The translations under genes were made by a program, and so were the position numbers. The notes beneath the pieces are model-generated. The model saw only the letters and a program-made list of their open reading frames with translations. It did not search any database and had not been told where the DNA came from. 35,882 nt of DNA from an uncultured SAR116 cluster alpha proteobacterium (GTDB lineage Bacteria > Pseudomonadota > Alphaproteobacteria > Puniceispirillales > Puniceispirillaceae): contig CACJUX010000022.1 in assembly GCA_902596655.1 (NCBI GenBank), positions 1 through 35,882 of the forward strand, in the 5' to 3' direction. Positions 8,984-16,982 of the stretch are shown piece by piece (the first letter of the stretch is position 1; each line of letters opens with the position of its first letter).

Positions 8984-10012
8984 TCAAAATGTTGATTTTG
9001 GCTCAACATCATTGATTTCAACAGTAAATTTACCAGCAATTATGTCAGCGCCCAGACTGGCGACCTGTGATTTGATGGCGGCAGGAATCTTACTTTCAAA
9101 TTCGTAATAAGGGGCGAGACTAGCACCACCTTTGGCCATCATTGTCCAGTGATGATATTCCTCTGCGCTGAAAGTGCCGGCCTTCACCCTCTCAATTGCG
9201 TGGCCAATTGCCGACTCCATGTGCCACAGCGCCGAGGTGACAACGACATCCGTTCCATTTTCTTCCTTATTCATGTCATTAACGTTGCCAAAGGCTAGGA
9301 TACCCTTTTCTCGACAAGCATCCACCACGCCAGCGCGTTCTGCATACATGATATCAACACCTGCCTCAATCTGCGCAATAGCCGCCTCCTTAGCCTTTGG
9401 CGGATCATACCATGAGCCAATAAAGGTAACCTTGAACTCTATGGACGAATCAACGGAGCGCGCCCCATTCATGAAAGCATGGAAAAGCCGATTTACCTCG
9501 CCAATCGGATAGCCTCCAACCATACCAATCTTCTTTTCCTTGCTCATATGGCCAGCGATGATTCCCATCAGATAACAGGGTTCATGGATGTAATTGTCAA
9601 AAACCGAGAAATTGCTGCCATGTGGTTTAAAGGGATCACCCATCAAAAAAGCGATTCCGGGGTAATCATCGGCAACCTTTCGAGCTTCCTTGCTAATCCC
9701 AAACGCCTCACCCACAACAAGCTGCACGCCCTTTTCGCAATATTCGCGCAATACGCGCACATAATCGGTATTTGAGACTTTCTCGGCAAAACTGTACTCG
9801 ATTTCGCCACGCTTTGCCGCCGCATCGAGGGCAAGATGAAGGCGGGCGTCCCATTTCTGTTGAATAGGTTGAGTATAAATACCCACAACCTTGAGTTTTT
9901 CCGCGCCAAAAGCAGGCAACGAACCGAAAGCAATCGTGGCTGTAGCCATGCCGGCAACAAAATCACGTCTTGTCAACGACGGTTTTTCTATAATTTTTGA
10001 GGCAATATTCAT
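8984..10012 (-). CDS. BMP-family substrate-binding lipoprotein-like protein, nucleoside/nucleobase ABC importer
   Basis: Periplasmic binding protein of the basic membrane protein (BMP/PnrA) family, 342 residues, feeding the ATPase and two permeases encoded downstream. The N-terminus has a twin-arginine motif (LTRRDFVAGMA) followed by a hydrophobic stretch and a likely cleavage after AFGA, so export by the Tat route is probable. No lipobox cysteine is seen, unlike many BMP proteins. Family features include KVVGIYTQPIQQKWDARLH at the mature start, GIAFLMGDP and IGMVGGYPIGEVN. The ATG at 10012 follows GGGAGAG by about 9 bases. BMP proteins characterised so far bind nucleosides or purine bases; a cytosine-type substrate is inferred from codA in the same operon. 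Confidence 0.9.
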   Translation of the reverse strand: MNIASKIIEKPSLTRRDFVAGMATATIAFGSLPAFGAEKLKVVGIYTQPIQQKWDARLHLALDAAAKRGEIEYSFAEKVSNTDYVRVLREYCEKGVQLVVGEAFGISKEARKVADDYPGIAFLMGDPFKPHGSNFSVFDNYIHEPCYLMGIIAGHMSKEKKIGMVGGYPIGEVNRLFHAFMNGARSVDSSIEFKVTFIGSWYDPPKAKEAAIAQIEAGVDIMYAERAGVVDACREKGILAFGNVNDMNKEENGTDVVVTSALWHMESAIGHAIERVKAGTFSAEEYHHWTMMAKGGASLAPYYEFESKIPAAIKSQVASLGADIIAGKFTVEINDVEPKSTF

Positions 10013-10071
10013 AACTAAACGCTCTCCCTTTGTTTGGATATTTATTGACCTAGATTTTGTGACGGTTTTTT

Positions 10072-10113
10072 TTTAGCTACCCCTCACGCAAATATCCGGC
10101 TTACTTAGCTAAA
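10072..10113 (-). promoter_or_regulatory. Inverted repeat in the leader of the BMP transporter operon
   Basis: TTTAGCTA at 10072-10079 and TAGCTAAA at 10106-10113 are exact inverted repeats separated by 26 bases, lying 60-100 bases before the binding-protein start codon. The right arm is inside the palindrome TTAGCTAA. It could be a paired operator or a leader stem in the mRNA. No known riboswitch class was recognised. Confidence 0.35.
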
Positions 10114-10144
10114 CGGTAGCATTTGTATTTCGCTGTGAAAAACA

Positions 10145-10167
10145 GATTTTAGCCAATGTGGAAAATC
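10145..10167 (-). promoter_or_regulatory. Imperfect palindrome upstream of the BMP transporter operon
   Basis: A 23-base imperfect palindrome: GATTTT (10145-10150) and AAAATC (10162-10167) flank CCA-ATG-TGG with a two-base asymmetry. The CCA/TGG core resembles that of the RutR-like sites at 18410 and 21372, but the arms and spacing fit poorly. Candidate operator only. Confidence 0.3.
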
Positions 10168-10185
10168 ACTCCGGTAATGCAAAAC

Positions 10186-10205
10186 GGGGGCAGTAACCCG
10201 CCCCC
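10186..10205 (-). terminator. Terminator-like hairpin after the NMT1-type binding protein gene
   Basis: GGGGGC (10186-10191) pairs with GCCCCC (10200-10205) around an 8-base loop, about 30 bases past the stop codon at 10234. On the - strand it is followed by GTTTTG. It probably ends the upstream transcript, so that the BMP operon starts from its own promoter in 10013-10185. Confidence 0.55.
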
Positions 10206-10233
10206 ATTAATGTGATCGTCATTGCAACCTTTT

Positions 10234-11220
10234 TCATAGCGCCTTGTCAGTGATTGCATGCGTCCACGCACCAGTTGGCACTTTAGTAATCACTGGGTCA
10301 GATCCACCCTTCATAAGGGTTTCAACAGTACGCTCGTAATCAGCCGGGTCTAGTGCACCGGTGGAGCCAGCTGTGAGCTTGGCAATCTCGCCCATCATCC
10401 GACGTTGGTGCTTTTCTGTCTGCGCACCAGAGGCGTCATTATCAAGGACAATGTCAGCTGCCGCATTAGGGTTATCTTCAGCCCATTTCCAACCCTTCAT
10501 TGACGCCCGGACAAAGCGAACCATTTGGTCTTCAAAAGCCGGGTCCTTCAACCGATCCTCCATCACATAGATGCCATCCTCCAGTGTTGCTACGCCTTGG
10601 TCTTGATATTTGAATATAACTAGGTCATTAGGCGAAATTCCTGCGTCAATAACCTGCCAATATTCGTTGTAAGTCATTGTTGAAATGCAGTCAGCTTGCT
10701 TCTGAAGAATGGGATCAACATTAAAACCCTGTTTCAAAACTGTCACTCCGTTGCTGCCCCCATCGGTGGGAATGCCTAACTGGCTCATCCATGACAAAAA
10801 TGGATATTCATTCCCATAGAACCAGACACCTATTGTCTTTCCACGAAAATCTTGCGGTGACGTGATCCCTGTTTCCTTTCGGCAGGTCAATTGCAACCCT
10901 GAGGATTTAAATGGCTGAGCAATGTTTACAAGCGGCACACCCTTCTCTCTTGCTGCAAGAGCTGATGGCATCCAGTTGAGCATTAAATCTGCCCCTCCAC
11001 CAGCTAGAACCTGGGGTGGAGCAATGTCAGGACCACCTGGCTTAATTGTTACATCAAGGTTCTCGTCGCTGTAATAACCTTTATCTAACGCAACATAATA
11101 TCCCGCAAATTGTGCTTGGGTAACCCATTGCAACTGTAGTGTTAGCTTGTCAGCCGCCTGTGCAGCCACGCTAGACATCACCATGCAAGAAGCTAGTGCC
11201 GTTAAAACTAGTTTTTTCAT
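10234..11220 (-). CDS. ABC transporter substrate-binding protein, NMT1/THI5-like
   Basis: Periplasmic binding protein (328 residues) with a clear Sec signal peptide: MKK, a hydrophobic core, and cleavage predicted after AQAA. The mature start, DKLTLQLQWVTQAQFAGYYVA, is the NMT1/THI5-like signature of the nitrate/taurine/pyrimidine superfamily, followed by PQVLAGGGADLMLNW. Two permeases and one ATPase lie directly upstream in the same operon, as does dihydropyrimidinase. In alphaproteobacteria this transporter type accompanies reductive pyrimidine catabolism, so a pyrimidine base or its reduced or ring-opened product is the likely ligand (inference). GGGAG lies 6 bases before the ATG. Confidence 0.9.
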   Translation of the reverse strand: MKKLVLTALASCMVMSSVAAQAADKLTLQLQWVTQAQFAGYYVALDKGYYSDENLDVTIKPGGPDIAPPQVLAGGGADLMLNWMPSALAAREKGVPLVNIAQPFKSSGLQLTCRKETGITSPQDFRGKTIGVWFYGNEYPFLSWMSQLGIPTDGGSNGVTVLKQGFNVDPILQKQADCISTMTYNEYWQVIDAGISPNDLVIFKYQDQGVATLEDGIYVMEDRLKDPAFEDQMVRFVRASMKGWKWAEDNPNAAADIVLDNDASGAQTEKHQRRMMGEIAKLTAGSTGALDPADYERTVETLMKGGSDPVITKVPTGAWTHAITDKAL

Positions 11221-11245
11221 TTTTGTCTCCCGTTTTGTGACTTGA

Positions 11246-12349
11246 TTATTTTGTCCTGTACGATGGGTGCCAGAAAGTGATCCGCCTCTCGAGTAAACTT
11301 AAAGCACCATAACTAGCAGAGCCGGCAAGCGCGGCAACCGCAATTTCAGCCCATACCATATCCAAATTCATACGGCCCACCTCGGTCGAAATTCTAAACC
11401 CGATTCCAACAATCGGTGTGCCAAAGAATTCAGCTACGATGGCACCAATCAGGGCCAAAGTCGAATTAATCTTTAGTGCATTAAAAATAAAGGGCATGGC
11501 GGCAGGTAGCTGCAATTTAAACAAGGTCTGCCAATAACCCGCGGCATAGGTATCAAAGAGGTCACGCTCCATCGCGCTTGCCGCGCTCAGCCCAGAGAGC
11601 GTGTTCACCATCATTGGGAAAAACGTCATAATTACTACAACAGCGGCTTTTGACTGCCAGTCAAAGCCAAACCACATAACCATAATCGGCGCCACACCAA
11701 TAATCGGCAAAGCCGAGATGAAGTTACCGATTGGCAAAAAACCACGCCGAAGAAAATTACTACGGTCGACAAGAATGGCAATCACAAACGCGCTGCCGCA
11801 CCCGATGGTGTAGCCAGCAAGGACGGCTTTCAGAAATGTCTGCTGGAAATCAGCCATCAGAATCGCTGTCGAGGTGACCAGACGCGCCCCGATCATCGAC
11901 GGCGGTGGCAGCAACACCGTGGGAATGCCAAGACCAATGGTCAGGGCTTCCCAGAAAAACAATAGCCAGAAGCCGAAGAACAAAGGAACACCAAGCGACA
12001 CGACCCAGTTGAAGCCAGTTGCATCCGCATCATCTGCCATTGTCTTTTCAACCGCCAGCCAGCCATGAAGCCAGGCGGCAATGGCAATCGCCCAGACAGC
12101 CCCAGCCATGCCGTCCTGCAATGCCGCCAGAACCGCGCCGGCGGCAATAAGGCTTATCACCAGGTCTAGTTGGGGACAAATCACAACAGGCAAGGCAGCA
12201 GCCAGCACCGGCGACAGACGCATCCCGCACACAACCACCAGACCAGCCGCAAGCAGCAGAGCCGGTGACAGTGCGGTGAACCCATCAACCAGTGCGTAGA
12301 GCCCACACAGCGCAGCAGCGGCGTTCAGCAGTTTCTGCAAGCCGGTCAT
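11246..12349 (-). CDS. ABC transporter permease with extended N-terminus (NMT1-type importer)
   Basis: Inner-membrane permease of the SsuC/TauC class, 367 residues. The last 240 or so form the usual core of about six helices with the ATPase-contact region DTYAAGYWQTLFKLQLPAAM near residue 265. The first 120 residues are an extra hydrophobic section with about four more helices, rich in Ala, Leu and Val, beyond the usual 250-300-residue length. Its ATG overlaps the stop of the partner permease by 4 bases (ATGA). It forms a heterodimeric channel with that partner by inference. Confidence 0.9.
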   Translation of the reverse strand: MTGLQKLLNAAAALCGLYALVDGFTALSPALLLAAGLVVVCGMRLSPVLAAALPVVICPQLDLVISLIAAGAVLAALQDGMAGAVWAIAIAAWLHGWLAVEKTMADDADATGFNWVVSLGVPLFFGFWLLFFWEALTIGLGIPTVLLPPPSMIGARLVTSTAILMADFQQTFLKAVLAGYTIGCGSAFVIAILVDRSNFLRRGFLPIGNFISALPIIGVAPIMVMWFGFDWQSKAAVVVIMTFFPMMVNTLSGLSAASAMERDLFDTYAAGYWQTLFKLQLPAAMPFIFNALKINSTLALIGAIVAEFFGTPIVGIGFRISTEVGRMNLDMVWAEIAVAALAGSASYGALSLLERRITFWHPSYRTK

Positions 12350-13224
12350 TTTGGCACCCCCATCATCCGATGGGTGATCTGCGCAGCGATATTGACCGCA
12401 ATCACTAGCAGAGCCGCCAGCGTGGCGGCGGTCAGCAGAGCTGACCAGATTTGGATTGTCTGGCCATAATATGATCCCGACAGCAGACGCGCCCCAAGCC
12501 CAGCAACCGCACCGGTCGGCAATTCACCAACAATGGCCCCAACTAAGCTGATGGCGATGGCGATCTTCATCGACGTAAACAGATAGGGAACCGAAGATGG
12601 CAGGCGCAGGGTGAAAAACAGTTGCCAGCGCGAGCAGTTATAGGTGCGCATCAGATCAATCAGCATCGGATCCGGGCTGCGCAATCCCTTGACCATTCCT
12701 ACGGCGATCGGGAAAAAACTAAGATAGGTTGAAATCAACGCCTTAGGCAATAGCCCCGACAGTCCGACCGCATTCAGCACCACAATGATCATCGGCGCAA
12801 TCGCCAGAATCGGGATTGTCTGGCTTGTGATGATCCAGGGCATCAATGATTTGTCCATGGCCCTGTTCTCGACAATGAAAATAGCCAGCATCATGCCGGT
12901 GAAGGTTCCCATAACAAAGCCAAGCAATGTTGAGGAAAGGGTGATCCAACTGTGATAGATCAGCGACCGCTTCGAGGTGACTTTTTTCTTTACCGTTGTT
13001 TTCCAGATTTCGGCGACAACCTGATGCGGTGCCGGCAGCACAGGCCGATCATGCGCCATTGTATCGCGCACAAGATCAGTCATGCTCCATTCGGTGGCTG
13101 TTTTCTCATATTGGTCAAGCTGCCAAGGGGCATTCAAATAGACGGTGAAACCGTACCAGATCACAGCAATCGCCGCGACGATGGTAAGAACTGGAAGAAG
13201 TTTCTGTCTCAGCATGTCGGTCAA
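12346..13224 (-). CDS. ABC transporter permease (NMT1-type importer)
   Basis: Second SsuC/TauC-type permease (292 residues). It has one N-terminal helix, then a polar periplasmic segment, then a core of about five to six helices. The contact loop for the ATPase is around DLMRTYNCSRWQLFFTLRLP near residue 190. I use the TTG at 13224, which has GGGGAGG about 5 bases before it; an ATG three codons on has poorer spacing. It overlaps the next permease by ATGA and follows the ATPase gene by 27 bases, so all three should be co-translated. Confidence 0.89.
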   Translation of the reverse strand: MTDMLRQKLLPVLTIVAAIAVIWYGFTVYLNAPWQLDQYEKTATEWSMTDLVRDTMAHDRPVLPAPHQVVAEIWKTTVKKKVTSKRSLIYHSWITLSSTLLGFVMGTFTGMMLAIFIVENRAMDKSLMPWIITSQTIPILAIAPMIIVVLNAVGLSGLLPKALISTYLSFFPIAVGMVKGLRSPDPMLIDLMRTYNCSRWQLFFTLRLPSSVPYLFTSMKIAIAISLVGAIVGELPTGAVAGLGARLLSGSYYGQTIQIWSALLTAATLAALLVIAVNIAAQITHRMMGVPK

Positions 13225-13251
13225 ACCAGCCTCCCCTTACTAGGTGCTGCC

Positions 13252-14067
13252 CTAGTCATCGGCATGGCCCTCACGCAGCCCCTCGCGCACGCGCTGGGCA
13301 ATTTCAAGGAATTTCGGAGTTTCGCGAATATCAAGCGGGCGGTCATCAGGCAAGTCGGACGTGATGACATCGGTGATCCGTCCCGGGCGTGGTGACATCA
13401 CCACAATCTTTGTCGACAGATACACCGCCTCGGGAATTGAATGGGTGACAAAGCAGATCGTCTTGCCAGTTTTCTTCCAAAGCTGGAGCAGCTTTTCATT
13501 GAGATGATCACGTACAATCTCATCCAGCGCGCCAAAAGGTTCGTCCATCAGCAGCAGGTCAGCGTCAAAGGCAAGCGCACGCGCGATCGAGGCACGCTGC
13601 TGCATGCCGCCAGAGAGCTGCCAGGGAAATTTGCCACCAAAGCCATCCAGCCCGACAAGATTGATCATTCGCTCAACCCGCTCCTGCTGTTCTCCCCTAG
13701 ACAACCCCATGATTTCCAGCGGCAGCGAAATATTGCGGGCAATTGTACGCCAGCTGAGAAGCGCCGGCGCCTGAAAGACATAGCCATAGGCCCGGGCCAG
13801 ACGCGCCTGTTCAGGAGGTTTTCCATTGACGGCAATACTGCCGCCTGTCGGTGTTTCAAGATCAGCGATGACGCGTAAAAATGTGGTCTTGCCACAGCCG
13901 GATGGGCCAATAAAGGAAACGAACTCACCAGCCCCGATCTCCAGGTCAAGATCTCGAAGCGCGTGAACGACACCGTCATTGGTCTCGAAGTCCAAATTTA
14001 ATTTATCAGCCTTGATAACCATAGGCGAGGATGACGTTTTCGCCATTACTCTGTCTTTCTGCGTCAC
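13252..14067 (-). CDS. ABC transporter ATP-binding protein (NMT1-type importer)
   Basis: Single-domain ATPase (271 residues) of the SsuB/TauB class. Walker A GPSGCGKTT lies near residue 54, the Q-loop in YVFQAPALLSW, signature LSGGMQQR near 147, Walker B LLLMDEPFGALDE, and the switch histidine in FVTHSIPEA. The frame opens with GTG at 14067; an ATG at 14046 is an alternative, and neither has a strong Shine-Dalgarno. It drives the importer formed with the next two permeases and the NMT1-type binding protein. It follows dihydropyrimidinase by about 97 bases, a gap with only a weak stem (14123-14145). Confidence 0.93.
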   Translation of the reverse strand: MTQKDRVMAKTSSSPMVIKADKLNLDFETNDGVVHALRDLDLEIGAGEFVSFIGPSGCGKTTFLRVIADLETPTGGSIAVNGKPPEQARLARAYGYVFQAPALLSWRTIARNISLPLEIMGLSRGEQQERVERMINLVGLDGFGGKFPWQLSGGMQQRASIARALAFDADLLLMDEPFGALDEIVRDHLNEKLLQLWKKTGKTICFVTHSIPEAVYLSTKIVVMSPRPGRITDVITSDLPDDRPLDIRETPKFLEIAQRVREGLREGHADD

Positions 14068-14164
14068 TTAACCGTGTCGCTTCGTTTTTTGCCACGTTAA
14101 CAGCGCCACCACAGGTGAAAGCAGCGCCGTTGCGGGGCAGGCGCTATCCGATCTGTCCTGCTAG

Positions 14165-15619
14165 CTAGACGCCAGCTGGCATATTCGCCGGATCGCGGAC
14201 CACCTTGCGGGGAGCCGTCAATGCCTTCCATTGTGAAAGCGCCTTATTGGTCGCACTGAAGGGTTCACGCGGGACAAATTTGCCATGACCCTCACGCGTC
14301 TTGACATCGTTCTCGCTGATCGCAACATAGCCTTTAGTCATAGTAAAACGCGGCAGACCCTTGACGGCAAAGCCCTCGAACACATTGTAATCAATTGCCG
14401 ATTGCTGGCTGCCGGCGCTGATGGTCTTCTCGCGTTCAGGATCCCACACGACGATATCGGCATCTGCTCCCTCAACAATGGCTCCCTTGCGCGGATACAT
14501 GTTCAGCGCCTTGGCAATATTGGTTGAGGTGGCCGCAACAAATTCATTCATCGTCAGACGACCTGTATTCACGCCATAGCTCCAGAGCAGTGGCATCCGG
14601 TCCTCAAGGCCGCCCGTGCCATTTGGGATCTTGGTGAAATCACCAACGCCATAGCGCTTCTGTTCGGTGGTGAAAGCGCAGTGATCGGTGGCCACGACCT
14701 GCAAGCTGCCAGCCTGTAGACCCGCCCAGAGGCTATCCTGATGCTGTTGATTGCGGAAGGGCGGTGACATCACGCGGCGGGCCGCATGATCCCAATCATC
14801 ATGGGCATATTCACCCTCATCCAATAACAAATGCTGGATCAACGGCTCACCGTAGACCCGCATGCCCTTCTGCCGCGCACGGCGGATGGCCTCATGTGAC
14901 TGCTCACAGGATACATGCACGACATAGAGAGGCACTCCAGCCATATCGGCTATCATGATCGCCCGGTTGGTAGCCTCGCCCTCGACCTCAGGCGGGCGGG
15001 AATAGGCATGCGCTTCAGGGCCGTTATTTCCTTCGGCCATCAGCTTTGACTGTAACTGCGCCACAACATCGCCATTCTCGGCATGAACCAGCGGCATCGC
15101 CCCCAATTCCGCACAGCGCTGGAATGACGCATACATCTCATCATCATCAACCATCAACGCGCCCTTATAAGCCATGAAATGCTTGAAGGTGTTAATGCCC
15201 TTGTCGACAACAACCGGCATCTCATTGAACACCTCCTCGCCCCACCAGGTGATCGCCATATGGAATGAATAGTCGGTGGTAGCCAGAGAGGATTTGTTGT
15301 CCCAGGCCTGAATTGCCGTTAGCAACGACTGACCAGGTGCCGGCAGACAGAAATCCACCACCATCGTGGTGCCGCCAGACAGGGCCGCCCTGGTGCCTGA
15401 CTCAAAATTGTCCGAGGAATAGGTTCCCATGAACGGCATTTCGAGATGCGTGTGCGGATCAATACCTCCTGGCATCACATAACAGCCTGTGGCATCAAGT
15501 GTCTCGTCACCCGAAAGGCCGGTGCCAATATCAGTGATAACACCTTTTTCAATCATAACATCAGCCACATAGGTTCTATCGGCTGTAACGATCGTCCCAC
15601 CTTTGATTGCCGTGCTCAT
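14165..15619 (-). CDS. hydA: Dihydropyrimidinase (D-hydantoinase)
   Basis: Opens the ring of 5,6-dihydrouracil or dihydrothymine to give the N-carbamoyl-beta-amino acid, the second step of reductive pyrimidine catabolism; cytosolic, with two metal ions. The 484-residue length is typical. Visible motifs are the metal-binding GGIDPHTHLEMPF (about 53-65), the lysine expected to be carbamylated in TFKHFMAYKG (about 150), VHAENGD, YVVHVSCE and the last ligand Asp in VVATDHCAF. GGGAG lies 8 bases before the ATG. It is flanked by the amidohydrolase for the following step and by a transporter ATPase. Hydantoin could be an alternative substrate, but the neighbourhood favours pyrimidines. Confidence 0.95.
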   Translation of the reverse strand: MSTAIKGGTIVTADRTYVADVMIEKGVITDIGTGLSGDETLDATGCYVMPGGIDPHTHLEMPFMGTYSSDNFESGTRAALSGGTTMVVDFCLPAPGQSLLTAIQAWDNKSSLATTDYSFHMAITWWGEEVFNEMPVVVDKGINTFKHFMAYKGALMVDDDEMYASFQRCAELGAMPLVHAENGDVVAQLQSKLMAEGNNGPEAHAYSRPPEVEGEATNRAIMIADMAGVPLYVVHVSCEQSHEAIRRARQKGMRVYGEPLIQHLLLDEGEYAHDDWDHAARRVMSPPFRNQQHQDSLWAGLQAGSLQVVATDHCAFTTEQKRYGVGDFTKIPNGTGGLEDRMPLLWSYGVNTGRLTMNEFVAATSTNIAKALNMYPRKGAIVEGADADIVVWDPEREKTISAGSQQSAIDYNVFEGFAVKGLPRFTMTKGYVAISENDVKTREGHGKFVPREPFSATNKALSQWKALTAPRKVVRDPANMPAGV

Positions 15620-15644
15620 GTCTCATTCTCCCTGATCATTTTGT

Positions 15645-16922
15645 CTAGTCATCCACGATGCCAGCAGTTTCTAAAACAGCATGAAAAAGGACATCCGTAC
15701 TGGCCTTTGCCCAATCTTTAGTAATCTCTTCAGCTTCATTATGAGAAAGTCCATCAACGCAAGGGCACATCACCATCGCAGTAGGTGCAACACGATTAAT
15801 CCAGCAAGCGTCGTGACCAGCCCCCGATACTAAATCACGATGGGTGTAGCCAAGCCGTACTGCAGCATTTCGGACTGCAGAAACGCAATTGTCATCAAAC
15901 TTTACAGGATCAAATTTGCCAGCCTGTTCGATTTCCATGGTTAACCCCAAATCTTCGCATATTTTTTCTGAACCATGGCGCATTCTGGATTCCATATCAT
16001 CAATTATTTCCTGCTCCGGTGCCCGGAAATCAATTGTAAAAACAACCTTTCCAGGAATAATATTCCTAGAATTAGGGTAAACATCACAATGACCCACTGC
16101 TCCAACAGCATTTGGCGCATGGGACCAAGCGATTTCATCAACAAGTTGGGTAATTCTTGCCATCCCTAGACCCGCATTTTTTCTTTTGGGCATCGGTGTT
16201 GACCCAGTATGTGACTCACGACCAGTAAGCGTGACTTGGAGCCAATTTAGACCTTGGCCATGTGTCACAACGCCAACCTCTATACCCTCATCTTCCAGAA
16301 TTGGCCCTTGTTCAATATGAAGTTCGAAAAAGGCTGCCATTTCACGTGCACCCACTTCTTCATCTCCAATCCATCCGATGCGAGCAAGTTCATCACCCAC
16401 CGACTTACCATCAGAATCCTCTCTTGCATAAGCCCATTCAAGAGTGTGCATGCCAGTGAAAACACCAGAGGCCATCATAGGCGGCGCAAAACGCGTACCT
16501 TCTTCATTTGTCCAGTTTACAACCTCGATTGGATGCTTGGTCTTGACTCCCGTCTCATTGAGTGTCCGAACAATCTCCAAGCCCGCCAAAACGCCCAGAA
16601 CGCCATCATATTTTCCACCCGTCGGCTGTGTGTCGAGATGGCTGCCAACCATCACCGGTGGTAAAGAAGGATCAGTGCCTTCATGACGGGCAAACATATT
16701 GCCCATCTTGTCAAGTCCCATGGTCATGCCCTCAGCCTCGCACCAGGACTGGAACAGACGACGACCCTCGGCATCCTCATCTGTCAGCGTTTGCCGGTTG
16801 TTGCCTCCGGCAACGCCGGGGCCTATCTCGGCCATCTCCATCAGCGCGTCCCAGAGCCGATCACCATTGATCCGGAAATTCTTGCCCCGTCCATCGAGCG
16901 CGGCTGCATTTGCGTCAGTCAT
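15645..16922 (-). CDS. M20-family N-carbamoyl amidohydrolase (beta-ureidopropionase type)
   Basis: Zinc-dependent hydrolase of the allantoate amidohydrolase / N-carbamoyl-amino-acid hydrolase group, about 425 residues. Metal and catalytic motifs are present: VGSHLDTQPTGGKYDG near residue 95, the Glu pair in WTNEEGTRF, ELHIEQGP, and the late SGAGHDACWI. Between dihydropyrimidinase and an omega-amino acid aminotransferase, it most likely splits N-carbamoyl-beta-alanine into beta-alanine, CO2 and ammonia; allantoate or a carbamoyl alpha-amino acid is the alternative. I use the ATG at 16922, 6 bases after GGGAG; a TTG at 16943 precedes that site. The C-terminal part of the gene looks poorer in GC than the N-terminal part. 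Confidence 0.9.
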   Translation of the reverse strand: MTDANAAALDGRGKNFRINGDRLWDALMEMAEIGPGVAGGNNRQTLTDEDAEGRRLFQSWCEAEGMTMGLDKMGNMFARHEGTDPSLPPVMVGSHLDTQPTGGKYDGVLGVLAGLEIVRTLNETGVKTKHPIEVVNWTNEEGTRFAPPMMASGVFTGMHTLEWAYAREDSDGKSVGDELARIGWIGDEEVGAREMAAFFELHIEQGPILEDEGIEVGVVTHGQGLNWLQVTLTGRESHTGSTPMPKRKNAGLGMARITQLVDEIAWSHAPNAVGAVGHCDVYPNSRNIIPGKVVFTIDFRAPEQEIIDDMESRMRHGSEKICEDLGLTMEIEQAGKFDPVKFDDNCVSAVRNAAVRLGYTHRDLVSGAGHDACWINRVAPTAMVMCPCVDGLSHNEAEEITKDWAKASTDVLFHAVLETAGIVDD

Positions 16923-16982
16923 CATCGTCTCCCAAATTTGCAAATCTTGTCAGGGATGGCCACTTAGCCCGCGTTCAGTGTG

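Noticed and set aside
11221-11245. NMT1-motif (xanthine-type) riboswitch before the NMT1-like binding protein
   Set aside because: Only 25 bases separate it from the upstream permease gene, too short for such a leader, and no motif is visible.
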